NCBI GenBank assembly: GCA_950295325.1
Contig: OX485805.1
Location: 43,300,758-43,364,757, forward strand
DNA length: 64,000 nt
Direction: 5' to 3'
Source of the DNA: Polytrichum commune
Taxonomy: Eukaryota > Streptophyta > Polytrichopsida > Polytrichales > Polytrichaceae
The translations under genes and the position numbers were made by a program. Positions 20,450 to 31,405 of the stretch are shown piece after piece. The notes under the pieces were generated by a model. It did no database searches. It had not been told where the DNA came from and saw only the letters and a list, made by a program, of their open reading frames with translations. Position 1 is the first letter of the stretch, and each line of letters opens with the position of its first letter.

Positions 20450-20999
20450 TTACTAAGGTGTGTAGATGTTATTTGGTTTGTTTTTCATGTTCTTCATCTT
20501 CTACATATTAGATTTGCACACCAAAACATGTGTTGCATTAGCAAATGTACGACGAGGTATCATCAAAAATTGGATTGAAAATCAGACCTCTCGTGATCTA
20601 GTTATGATTATCGGAAGTGCATGTTTGGTTGATTCCTTGACTAAATACACAGGTCCTCCCAAACGTGTTCACCATTAAATGTGGAATAGTTAATAAACTC
20701 CGCATGGCAACCTCGGTTAGAACATATTTTCTTATGTTTTGTTATTGTGGTATCAAATCATGAAAACAAGCAGCTAGTCGCGAGAACACTCTAACCTATA
20801 CTAACTCCCATTCATACTAGGTACACGAAAAGCCATGATCGCATTCCCATTCACACTCCTCATCTCAAAAGCCAAACTTTCGGCTCATGTCATATAACAT
20901 CGCTAAGTCTCTTCCCCACATGGCAAAGCCAATAAAATGGAATGTCGACCAAATTAGCGTGAGACAACCTAATCGCACACATCAGTGGTATAAAAAATC
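20450..20999 (+). repeat. ~550 bp repeat (family E), copy 1
   Basis: Highly similar over most of its length to 29190-29715. Both share 'aaggtgtgtagatgtt', 'catgttcttcatcttcta', 'aacatgtgttgcattagcaa', 'catggcaacctcggttag', 'aaaacaagcagctagtcg' and 'cacatggcaaagccaataaa'. It is much better conserved than other repeats here, so it moved or duplicated more recently. Diverged relatives of the 'caaaacttgtgttgcatcaaca' part occur at 21990-22200, 25600-25665 and 37725-37805. The short open frame at 20466-20678 is not supported as coding. Confidence 0.75.
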
Positions 21000-21340
21000 T
21001 TCTTTTAATTTTTTTAAGTTTTAAAAAAAAATCTGTGCCCCAAAAACTTTTACCCCATTCTTTCCATATCAATTTCTCACATGTAGTTGTACCTAATTTT
21101 TGGATTTTTTTTTTTCCCCTTTTTTTTCCGGGGATTGGACTGAGATGGTGACTTTCCTGTAGTTAAAGTTCCCAAAGGAGGGTGGGAGGGCGATTCTCCT
21201 GGTTCGGAGGCTTAGCCATGATCTCGGCTATAATTAGTGAAGTACAAATAAGTACGTAGAAGTCACCAAGTGGCCGTCAAGTATGGCCCTCCCTCCGTGA
21301 CTTTATCTCCGTATGACTCACTTGCTTCCTTCATTTATCT

Positions 21341-21351
21341 CCCCCCCCCCC
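21341..21351. repeat. C11 homopolymer tract
   Basis: Eleven consecutive C followed by TCCCCTCCC; one of eleven G/C tracts of ten or more bases in the window. Confidence 0.95.
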
Positions 21352-21639
21352 TCCCCTCCCTCAAACCTAAGCCAAGTAGGCGGGTCCCGCGGGTCCCACC
21401 GTGAGATTGGGCTTCTTTCTTTAAATGGTAGCGGTAGAAACGGAGGGGACATTTCTTTTTTTTAAAGTAAGAAAAATAATTTCGTATTGGTTGTTGGTGC
21501 ATTTGACCATGCGAAAGAAGTGCCATTTGTAAGTGAACTTGAATTGCCACGTGGACAAAGTATGTTCAGTTCGTGTCTTTGTGTTTTCCACATAACATTG
21601 TCTAGCTACATGGTTGTGTTCTATTCTATATTTAGCATA

Positions 21640-21990
21640 TGACAAGGGCCTCCACTATCTTACCTTCATGGGAAGAAATTTAGGAAATAGGAAGAAATTG
21701 ATGCTAGTACGAATAATGAATGATGTCGGTTTGAATAGTAAGAATGTTATGAATAGTGTCAGTGTTTTCAATGATATTTCTGTTATTAAGAAGAATTTTA
21801 GGGAATATTCCTATGATAACAATGTTTCTTGTGGATAGTGTCGGGAGTTTAACTCCACCCAAATTTCCAACTTTAGATTGAATGTACGAATAATAAACGA
21901 ATATTCTCGTTTTGTGCAGGCTCCCCGTGGAATATAATTGACATGTTCTAGGGTCATGGAACCGACCCACATGGCTGAATAATGTTATGC
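21640..21990 (+). repeat. Dispersed repeat family F, copy 2
   Basis: Reverse-complement match to 5766-6150 ('cttaccttcatggg', 'gaatagtgtcagtgttttc', 'gggtcatggaaccgaccc', 'cacatggctgaataatg'). A diverged family E fragment follows at 21990-22240. Decayed DNA element, no gene. Confidence 0.5.
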
Positions 21991-22239
21991 AACTTCTACC
22001 AATTAGATTTACATAACAAAACTTGTGTTGCATCAACAAAAGTTTTTGATGAAGCATCTAAAAGGATTGGACGTGCCTTCATTTAGTCATTGTTATCAAA
22101 AGTGCAACTTTGTAATTTCCCTAGTTGAATACATAAGTCTAGCCATTTGTGTTCATTATTTGAGTGGCAAGTAGTTAATAAAATTTAGAGGCGTTGTCAA
22201 ATATCTTCTAAACGTGTCTTTATGGTGTTTGTTCTTTGA

Positions 22240-23688
22240 TCCTCTACCCAAACACACTCCAATCAAATATAAATGTTTGATCAAGAAAAATAACCGAATG
22301 ACACTTGCATGTCTTAGTTATCCAGGGTCAGCAGGCCAGATGGTTTCCAAAATAGATAGATGTCTATCACCACCAAATAGGACTTGTGTCACAAAAAAAA
22401 CATGTGATAGATTTACATATTTTTATCAATAACATAGGTTGATTCCCTAGGACTCATATGCCGGTAGTCGATCTACCAACCGTTTGCTCCCATCTTGGTG
22501 TGTCCCAAGATGCATTGAAGGCAATTGCTTCATGTATATTATTTTATCATACAACTAACCATGTGAATCAAATCTAGAGACATTCCCACCAACTCTAGAA
22601 CCATGAGACTAATCTACTACACTTTTAAAGACATTATATTGTAAAACTACACCCTCTATGCAAGTACCAAAGTTGTCCATTTATGATATATATGTTGGAA
22701 CATATAAAAGAAAAGTTATGATATGTTGTTTCCCCATAAATAGTAATATGTGATATTCTAAACCGGGATGTTGATTATGAAGTGGACAAAATCTTCTCAA
22801 ATGTACCGCGTCCCTTCATTCTTGAACGCAAATCTAGGAACCTCGTACATACTACATTGGCCAACCATTTAAGAAAAGTACTCGTTCTAGGCTCACATAC
22901 GGTAACGCTCCATTGCATATTCTACATTTGACACATATGTTTTTATCTCTAGTGCCAATTTAGATGTCTTCAAAAGACGACTTGGTTATAAATAGTGTGG
23001 TCCACAATGTTTGCCGGATGACTTGAGTATCAATATGAAATCTCTTAATTAAGCTTTGAAGGTACATGTATCGATGGTAGTAAGTACAAGTGTGGACAAA
23101 AAATAACTATATAATGATAGACTTTTCAAAGAAGAAGAGAAAAATTGCAATTCGTCGACCTAAATGTAGCGAAGACCACAAATTGGGACTCTTGGCATTA
23201 ACCTAGCTACTAAGAAAAGGCATCAAGGAATCCTCATCCCAAAAAATCCATACTTTAATTCACACGACCTCGGGAAATTATGATCTCATGCCGGTTGCTT
23301 AGAAAATTGATATTTGTACAAGTTCATATACCAAGTATATGCCTCAAAAAGGGATGGGACTTGATGTATGTCCGACCATACCAACATACACAATTGTTTT
23401 ATAGTCTTCTAAATCGGAACACTTGATTTGCGAACAATCCTAACTTTACAAAGATGTCATCTATACAATGTACATATTTTCCTACATAAGATACCGAAAT
23501 GGGATGAACTAATCCAGACGATTTTGGAGATTTAGCTTCGCCCTTCATAAATCAAGAGAATGGTAGATTTTGTCCCTACCACAAGCCTAACTATTTAGCA
23601 TTTCAGTCCCACTTTGTGGGACCATGAAATAACTCAACTTAATTTCATAATAAATTAGATTCTTATTGAAAATAAATAAATAAATGAT
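22240..23688. other. Intergenic DNA, no gene seen
   Basis: AT-rich sequence with only very short open frames and no recognisable domain or exon. Nothing further supported. Confidence 0.4.
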
Positions 23689-23930
23689 AACGTCGGGTAA
23701 TCCGACTTGAATTTGAGCCCATTGGCCCTACCTTGTTCAAGAATCCTCTTCATGTAGGGTGGGGTTTTACTGCCTACCTTGCGGTGGGTGGGCTCTTGGC
23801 TTTCAACTTACCTAGCTAGTTTTCTTCTGTCAAGTAGAGAGAAGATTTCACAATAGGGATAGAACGGCCAACCACTCCATTCGGAAATGGGTACCTCTCC
23901 ATAATCACCTAGTAGTTTAGGGTCATCTCG
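23689..23930 (-). mobile_element. tRNA-derived SINE (family S), copy 1
   Basis: The 5' head is at the right-hand end (minus strand). It has an A-box-like segment around 'ctaggtgattatggagagg' and a damaged B box ('gttctatccc'). The ~240 bp body matches 36149-36386 almost end to end ('tagggtggggtttt' and 'ggtgggtgggctcttggctt' as read on +). On the minus strand the copy ends in an ATTT-rich tail (the TAAATAAATAAAT at 23670-23685 on +). Tail type and internal polymerase III boxes indicate a SINE. Confidence 0.65.
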
Positions 23931-25289
23931 GACCTATTCTTATTGAATATGGCAGGAAGGGAGAGGAGCTATGGCAAAAGAAAATGAATATCGAATGGTT
24001 TTTCTTCCCATACTCGGCGAGAGACAAATGGCGTAAGGGATTATCCCAAGAAATAACTTGACTTTGTTGAGAATATGAGGAGAAAAAAAACAACTTCCTT
24101 TGGTAGAATGGGGGTTGAATAATTATAGTTGGTCCTCTTTTAAAAGTGTTCTTGCATCCTTTCTTACACCGCTACTGTGAATGGCCGAAGTGGTGTTATT
24201 TTATACTTAATGTTGCATATGATTAACTAATTTTAACAACGACTTGATGGCTCCATTGCACTTACTTGTTGACGGATTAAGGATTAAAAATAGGTGTCAC
24301 CAAAAGGAAGGTGACACTTTAAGGCCTCAGTACCTCAACTTACTCATAAGGTCTCTCCATTACACAAATGTTCCTTGTGAGGTCTTGTAAGGTCCCTACA
24401 ATGAACACATGTGTGTTCCGTGAGGTGCCCCATTGGAGAAAATCGTTGCCTAGATGTTTAGAGTAGAACCACCTATTCCTAATCATGATCCCATCAAGAA
24501 TCCATAGGGTGCCATAATTTTGATTACACTGGGACTAGTTTTGGTCATTTTCTTTTCATGGGTGTTTAAATTAAGTCTCCCCATTTCACAGTTTCTAAGG
24601 GTTAGTTTTCATGTAGGCCACTTGCCCACTACAATCTGGTGGGCGAAGCAACCTACATGGAAACGAGCCCTTAGTCTCCAACTCCAGTTATAATATCATC
24701 ATGGAATTGATTGTGCCATGCCACATGAACCCTAGTTTTGAGTGCTAAAGTGAGGAGGAATTCGTCTCAAAACGAGTGGTTATGACAGACTCTAGACATT
24801 GATAATGTGTTCGGACCAACATTTGGTTTCAAAAATTCATAATAATTTCAATCTAAGGAATAAAATCATCAAAAAAATAAAAAAATAAAATCAAACTTCC
24901 TTATTCCTATCTTCCTACACAAGAAAAATTTGCACAACCTTATACGGCTCCAGATTTGGCGCAAAATCTATTAAGTGATTGGTTATGGGTGCCTCTACTC
25001 TATGCAATTGGAGGCACGAGGGAAGGCTACCGCCCTCGTGCAGTGCCCTCATGTCAAAAATGCGCCCTCCCTCATGCCTCCTCCTACACATAAGCACAAC
25101 AAAATAAGTAAGAAATGAAATTGCCTCTTCTAAATTCATTTTGAGTTTTCCAATCATTCATCACCTTATATAAAACAATCAGCTAAAAAGCTTGTTGACA
25201 TGAAGGTTTTGGATCAATTCTCAAGTACCTCTTCACTAACATGTTGGATGGTGCTCATATGGTTGGTTTTCCTTTCTTTGAAGATTTTC

Positions 25290-25323
<34 letters not shown>

Positions 25324-25976
25324 CTCGAGTACCCTTTCGCCGCGGGGGGTGTTTGCTTGGGGAAGTTCTTAAATGTAGAACACACTAGGAATGACGCATT
25401 ACCCTATACTTTAGGAGCACATGTTCAAAAGAGATTAGACTACATCTTCAAATTCTTTTAACTACTCCTCACTCAACAACGAACACAATTGAGATGACCT
25501 ATGTATCCAGTTAAAGAATTTTTAAAAACATGCATTCCAGGATATCCATAACTAAATAAAAGGAGCTCCAATCTTCGATCCAACTTTTTTTCGCTGATGC
25601 TTTATTGTAGATTTGCTAACGCAACACAAGTTTTGTAGCGTAAATCTAATCGGTAGAAGTTGAAGAACATGAAAAAACGAACCGAAAAACACCCCACTCA
25701 CCTCCATTCCCTCTCTCCATTACCAAGAGATCTTCAACACGAATGCATCACGCACTCCGAAATCCTAGATCAAAATAAACCGAGGCAGGCATTTTCGATC
25801 ACGACAAGGGTCGGTGAGAGCCTAATAGCCGACCATTTGAGGATCCTTGGAGGTGGTCAAAATCGCATGAAAGTCTTCACAGTACCATGCACGGCTGTAG
25901 CGTAAGTACCAAAGTAGTGGACACGCATATGTAACTTAAACTTGCAGAGAAACATTATATTTGTTATATGGGGCTA
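23931..25976. other. Intergenic DNA, no gene seen
   Basis: No credible gene. An (AT)n-(GA)n compound microsatellite lies at about 25290-25321. A fragment resembling repeat family A may be present at 25375-25560. A short inverted family E fragment ('tttgctaacgcaacacaag') lies at 25600-25665. The 80-codon frames here lack recognisable features. Confidence 0.4.
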
Positions 25977-26301
25977 CATTGAATATTATATTTAGTAGTG
26001 TCACCAATTCTAATCGTCTTCCTCAATACTGGTTGTAAGCTCTGATGCAGTGTCACCAACACTCAATGTTACTCTAACATTGTTTGTCATTCCTTGTACA
26101 AGCATTTTGGGGATTATAGAATTACAGTGTTGCAATGACGAGTCGCTCAGTAAGTGAATTTTCATCCAAATTTCAATCATCTAGGGTAATGTTTCATCAC
26201 ATGTCTGGTTAGGATGCTAATCATACCAAGTTTTGTTTCGATAATCGGCATTTGGATCGATGAAAAGTAAGTTGGGATGACACTAACTAGAATATTTAGT
26301 G
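25977..26301. mobile_element. MITE with palindromic terminal motif (family P1), diverged
   Basis: Flanked by TA at 25975-25976 and 26302-26303. The right end is CACTAACTAG...ATTTAGTG (26281-26301); the left end is a degenerate version. The inner sequence ('gtgtcaccaattctaatcg', 'tttcaatcatctagg') matches 20047-20415 in the same orientation. About 325 bp, no open frame. Confidence 0.65.
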
Positions 26302-26303
26302 TA

Positions 26304-27944
26304 GTCACCTACCTCTTAGAGATGGGCCTCACTAACGTTACTGATTGTGAAAACGAAGTCAGTTATATTATAACATGCATTTTTATTTCTTTTGTTGTTT
26401 GATCTTGGAATCAGCATTAGAACCCAAATTAGTCTATGTGAACGCACTTGACATGAATTTATCATAATTTATTATATGGAGGTCAACTCAAAGGTGTCAG
26501 ATTCTTGTTTTACAGAAGAATAACACAATCCTGGATGCGCATGAAACACCAATATTGAGAACTTTCAAAATTTCGTACAATATAAAAACTTCACAAATTA
26601 ATCACAATATTGTGATTGCTATGAACACGAACCATCATAACCATAGGAGAGACAAAAGATGATCCTCTCTCCTCCCCTGAGCTCTCTCTTATACCCAAAG
26701 GCACTCATAATCTTATCCATATTTATCTACAAAATTCATTCATTTGACTAGGGATTCATGGTGTCTACATCAACTCGTCCATTGGCAAGGTGAAAATGCA
26801 TAGAACTATTTTATAGTCCCAAATATCTATTTTGAGATAAGTTTTGACTTCATAAATGACACGAGAGATCCCGAATTAGTTAAGTGGACTCCAATTAAAA
26901 TGAATAGGCCCTCAACCTTGTAGGGGACTTGTTTTTACTAGAGCCCCTTCATTGCAATTGTGCATATTGTGTTTCCCCCATATTGGAACAGTGGACAATG
27001 TTGGGGAACAGACCTCTACCGTCCCGGCCTAAGGTAGATGAGGCTAATTCGGTTGGCTTCCTTGATTGGACACCTATTCCTAGCTCCTAGTCGGGAGTAT
27101 AGTTGCCCCAATCCAGTGGATGAGTAAGACATGCTAGTTTAGCCACCGCCTTGATGATATTTGGGTTAGTCACCTTCACCAAAATCAGACGACACCCACC
27201 ATCTTCCAAAAATATGAGTGCTACCCATTGAGCCCTAACACACTTGGTTTTTGTGGGCAAGCTGGGAAATTAGGAGGCGGCAACTTGGGCAAACCAAGAG
27301 GCAACATGTGGTTGTGAGGTGCATACCAACTTGTATTGTGGGTATTCTATAATGAAAAGCCAGTTTGGCAACATTTGATCTTACATGTGACCACTTTAGA
27401 GGCATGGTACAATCAACATTGGCATCAAACTTGGTTTTCATTGGCAAATGACCCATGTAGAATTTGCTAGTGATGTCATCCACTTACACAACATTGAACG
27501 GTGGAAAAGTTCCCCCCTACAACACCAGATTGGGAAGCAAATAATCTTTGATACATAGCTTAGATCAACACCTTCATCAACTCCAATTTCAATGATTTCA
27601 AACTCTTTGGTCTTGATTTGCAGTTTAAATTTTATTTTTATTTTTTAAAATGTTGAAAAGAGATTTTGAGTTCAATTTTTGATAACCAATCTAGGTTCAA
27701 CAAACAACTATAATTTAAGGGGAAATTTGGGGGGAATCATTTGATCATGTACTAAGAACTAGCAACTTTATTTTGATAATGAAGAAGGTATTTATATGAG
27801 CTCTGGAGAATGTGAAGAAAACGGCTATGGACACGATTTGGACTTGCTAATCGTCTTGCACCTTTTTCGTGACTCGCATACTAGGAAAAGTGGGTGTAGA
27901 GCTAAAAATGTCCATTTAAGAACCACTTGCGTTAATTTAGATTA
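26304..27944. other. Intergenic DNA with repeat family A fragment at its end
   Basis: No gene seen. A single unit related to the 28 kb tandem array lies at about 26890-26960 ('gaataggccctcaacct'). A partial family A copy lies at 27740-27930 ('ggctatggacacgatttgg', 'ctaggaaaagtgggtgtag'). Confidence 0.45.
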
Positions 27945-28910
27945 ATCAACACCCATTATTTAGGGAGTTTGTTATTACTCAAGCCCCTCAATCCATGATG
28001 CATGAGTTTGCTTAGACGTCATGAAGCCCAATCCCAATCCCAATCCCAAGCATGCATGTGACAATACGGTCATGGCCTAGAGTCAAAATGAGCTTGTAGT
28101 TGTGATCAAGGATGAAGTGTCCTTGTCACACAAACCTTGGTCGACATCAACACTCTCCCTCATGGCATGGAGCCACGTACTAGAATGAATGGATGAATAG
28201 GCCCTCAACGTATAGGAGGCTTCTATTTTAATTCACTCAAGCCCCTCCATGCACGGTGGATGAGTTTATCTAGACACTAAGGGAGCCCAAGCCTAAACTT
28301 GCCTAGGACACTATTGTCACGGGTTAGAATCTCGAGCCGGAAAGCATAAATAAACCCTCAACCTGTAGAAGTTTGTTTTTATAAGCAAACCCCTCCTTCC
28401 ACGACGAATGAGTCCAAGCCTACGTGCGACACTATTGTCATGACCTAGAGTCGTAAATCGGAATGGATGAATGACGTCCTTAACCCTATATAAAGCTTGT
28501 TACTCGAGCCCCACCAAAATGGACAAATTCACCTAGACGTCCGGAAGCCCAACCCTAACTTTTGCTTGTGACACCATTGTCATGACCTAGAGTCGCGAAT
28601 TAAAATGGATGAATTTAGTCTTTAACCTATATAAAGCTTGTTATTCGAGCCCCACCAAAATGGACGTGTATAACTAGACGTCGGGAAGCTCAAGCCCAAC
28701 TTTTGCTTGTGACGATACTATTCCGGCCTAGAATCGTGGACTCCAACGAATGAATCAACCCTCCACCTATAAAAAGATTGTCTTCAATCAGCCCCCTCAA
28801 TTCACGTTGGATGGGTTTACCTAGACATCACGAAGCCCAAGCCTGCATGCAAACCCTACTATCAGAGATTGGAGTCACGAATTGGAGTGAATGAATCAAC
28901 CCTCAACTTA
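27945..28910 (+). repeat. Tandem array of ~117-156 bp units
   Basis: Unit landmarks are 'ggatgaat..(c)cctcaacctata', 'cgagcccc(a)cc', 'ctagacgtc..gaagcccaa' and 'tgtcatgacctagagtcg'. Unit starts fall at about 28187, 28343, 28460, 28599, 28741 and 28880, with a more diverged unit before from 27945. Single related units occur at about 26890 and 39335, so the array probably grew from a dispersed repeat. No open frame persists. Confidence 0.75.
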
Positions 28911-29189
28911 TAGTATAAACATTAACAAATAACATCACACATGTATATATCTGAAATTCTTATTGTCGATTGATTATGTTACAGAGGCCCCTCTCTCAAG
29001 AGTCCTTCGACACAACATACTTGGTGAGCTGAGAGAGAGGGTCTCCATGGTATAATAATGACATTTTAAACACATTATAGGGGCTTATGGGTGGATTTAC
29101 CATGCTAGTTTACCTTCAAAGGCCGGGAAAGCCAATGGTAGTGGCTTGGTTGTGGCTCCATGAGTGCAGATGCTCTCACGATGGATGGG

Positions 29190-29715
29190 GTTTACCTAAG
29201 GTGTGTAGATGTTGTTTGGTTTGCGTTCCATGTTCTTCATCTTCTATAGATTTGATTTGCACAACGAAACATGTGTTGCATTAGCAAATCTACGATGAGG
29301 TATCATCAAAAATCGGATTGAAAATCGGACTTAATCTAGTTATGTTTATTGGAAGTGCATATTTTGTTGATTCCTCCCAAATGTGTTCACTATTGAATGT
29401 GGGATGGTTAATAAACTCCGCATGGCAACCTCGGTTAGGACATATTTTCTTATGTTTTGTTATTGTGGTATCAAATCATGAAAACAAGCAGCTAGTCGCG
29501 AGAACACTCTAACCTATACTAACTCCCATTCATACTAGGTACATGAAAAGCCACGATTGCATTCATGTTCACATGCTCATCTCAAAAGCCAAACTTTTGG
29601 CTCATTTCATATAGCATCGTTGTGTCTCTTCCCCACATGGCAAAGCCAATAAAATGGAATGTCGGCCAAATTAGTGTTGGGCAACCTAATCGCACACATC
29701 AGTGTTATAAAAATC
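29190..29715 (+). repeat. ~530 bp repeat (family E), copy 2
   Basis: Near-copy of 20450-20999 in the same orientation; the region from 'catggcaacctcggttag' to 'cacatggcaaagccaataaaatgg' is almost identical. Both copies lie within 45 bp of a P1 MITE, but on opposite sides, so this is not a simple block duplication. Confidence 0.75.
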
Positions 29716-29758
29716 ACAAAACCCAGCCCACCCAGCCCAAGCTTGCCTGTGACAACTA

Positions 29759-30137
29759 AACTAAATATGATATTTAGTGTCATATGGCAGTTAATGTCAC
29801 TGCCGTAACTTTTTTAGTGACACTTACCTTTAGTGAATAAGTTTACAAATACTGCCATCCCAGCTTACTTTCGATTCATCCAAACGTCAATTAGTGAAAT
29901 AAAGTTTGGTATGATTCGCATCCTAACAATTCGGCGATGAAATAATGACATGGATGATTGAAATTTGGATTAAAAATCACTTAGTAAGTGGACAATACCT
30001 GCAACACTTCAAACCTGTAATGCCCAAAATATTTTACAACTAATGCCAAGTACTGTTAGGTTAACATTCAGTGTTGGTTTACAGTTAGCATTGAGCAAGG
30101 CAATTAGAATCGGTGACACTAAATATCATATTTAGTG
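29759..30137. mobile_element. MITE with palindromic terminal repeats (family P1), best-preserved copy
   Basis: 379 bp, flanked by TA at 29757-29758 and 30138-30139. Both ends carry the CACTAAATAT...ATTTAGTG type palindrome (the left with one substitution, AACTAAATATG). The terminal match continues into 'gtgtca'. The inner sequence is the reverse complement of the 20 kb and 26 kb copies. It lies about 270 bp beyond the probable 3' end of the RhoGAP transcript. The TA target duplication suggests a Tc1/mariner-type mobiliser; the family is otherwise unknown to me. Confidence 0.75.
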
Positions 30138-30409
30138 TACTTACATATTACTGTGGCAGCCTGAAGTCCTGGCCGACTGGAAGGAGCATGACACTTGAAG
30201 CGTGGGTTGGTTCCCAGAGCGGAGCTGACAGCCGAACGAGCCGAACAGTGCATCTGGGAGGGTAAAATCTTATCCCAACGGCCAGTGGGGAAAAAGCCTG
30301 TCGGAGATGCCGGGAATAACACAGGGCCGGGCAGGGGGTGGGTGGGGGGGGGGCTACCAGAATACACACTCATCACCTGCACGTAACAGCACCCAGCAGG
30401 CACACATTA

Positions 30410-30415
30410 TTTATT
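30410..30415 (-). terminator. Candidate polyadenylation signal (AATAAA) for the CRIB-RhoGAP gene
   Basis: On the minus strand an AATAAA lies about 990 bp downstream of the stop codon at 31406-31408. Sequence complexity from 30420 to 31405 fits a long 3'UTR with no other gene in it. This is the clearest signal in the region, but position alone supports it. Confidence 0.35.
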
Positions 30416-31405
30416 TAAAGCCTCTGCAGTACATACTCACTCTACCCTAGGGAAGTAGCCCCTGCTCCTTGCTAGGGTAGGTTACATGCATGCCCTTTCC
30501 AGGGCGCTTGGCTTGGCTGCATTTATGAACACCCATGACGTATACAACTCATCAGGGAAAAGAGGAAGAGGCTTTAAAGACATGCCCTGCTTGGCTCTGG
30601 ATCTCTGATTACAGACGGCTACAGTGGAAACAGTTGCCGGTGTGACGAAATCTACAGCCTACAGGGACAACATAAAGCAGAAATACATTAAAGGAAATAA
30701 AACCTTGTGTGTATGCAAGGACTCTGACTTCACTGGAGCACAAGATGTGGGAGAAGTAGGAAAACACGTCTATACAGCTATGCAGAGAAGAAGCAGCTAT
30801 GGATACAAGTATACAGCCCTGCAAAGTTAAGGAAAAAAAACACCCATTGTAATCAAAGCCCTAGGCTGCCAAGCTCGAGACTTGGTTGTTATTATGAAGA
30901 AGGCCCAGGATTCAGCATCTAGCCCTGGTCAAAGAATAAGTCAGTTTCTTCTTTTTCCTTTGGAAGCAAACTCAGCCTATACAGGCCACCTTGTTGCTGA
31001 AACTGCAACTACAAATGAATACGTGTGTAAACGAACTAAACCTACTCTAACCTAGTGTACAAGAGTGCGATAATACACAATGGCCCTCTACTGAACCTAG
31101 CAGTAACATCGTTTAGAACGTACACCCCTCCTGCCTCGACCTCTAGAAGGCTCAGATCAACTCCACACAGCACGTGTTTACCAGTTGCCACCCCACAGCG
31201 CATCATCCATTGCCTCCTCAGATGCTACTCATCTAAGCATTTCCTACCACCTTCACAGCAGAGTATTCCAGTCAAACACCACCAAGTATCTCACAACTGA
31301 TTGTCTATCCTTAGAACACACACAACTTCACACTCTTCTTGCTCACCGCTTTGTACATGAACAACCGCAAGACTATCAAACCTTGAGATCTAGCAATAGG
31401 AATTG

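Noticed and set aside
27945-28910. CRISPR-like array of regularly spaced repeats
   Set aside because: Units are diverged along their whole length with no short identical repeat and unique spacers; eukaryotic tandem repeat.
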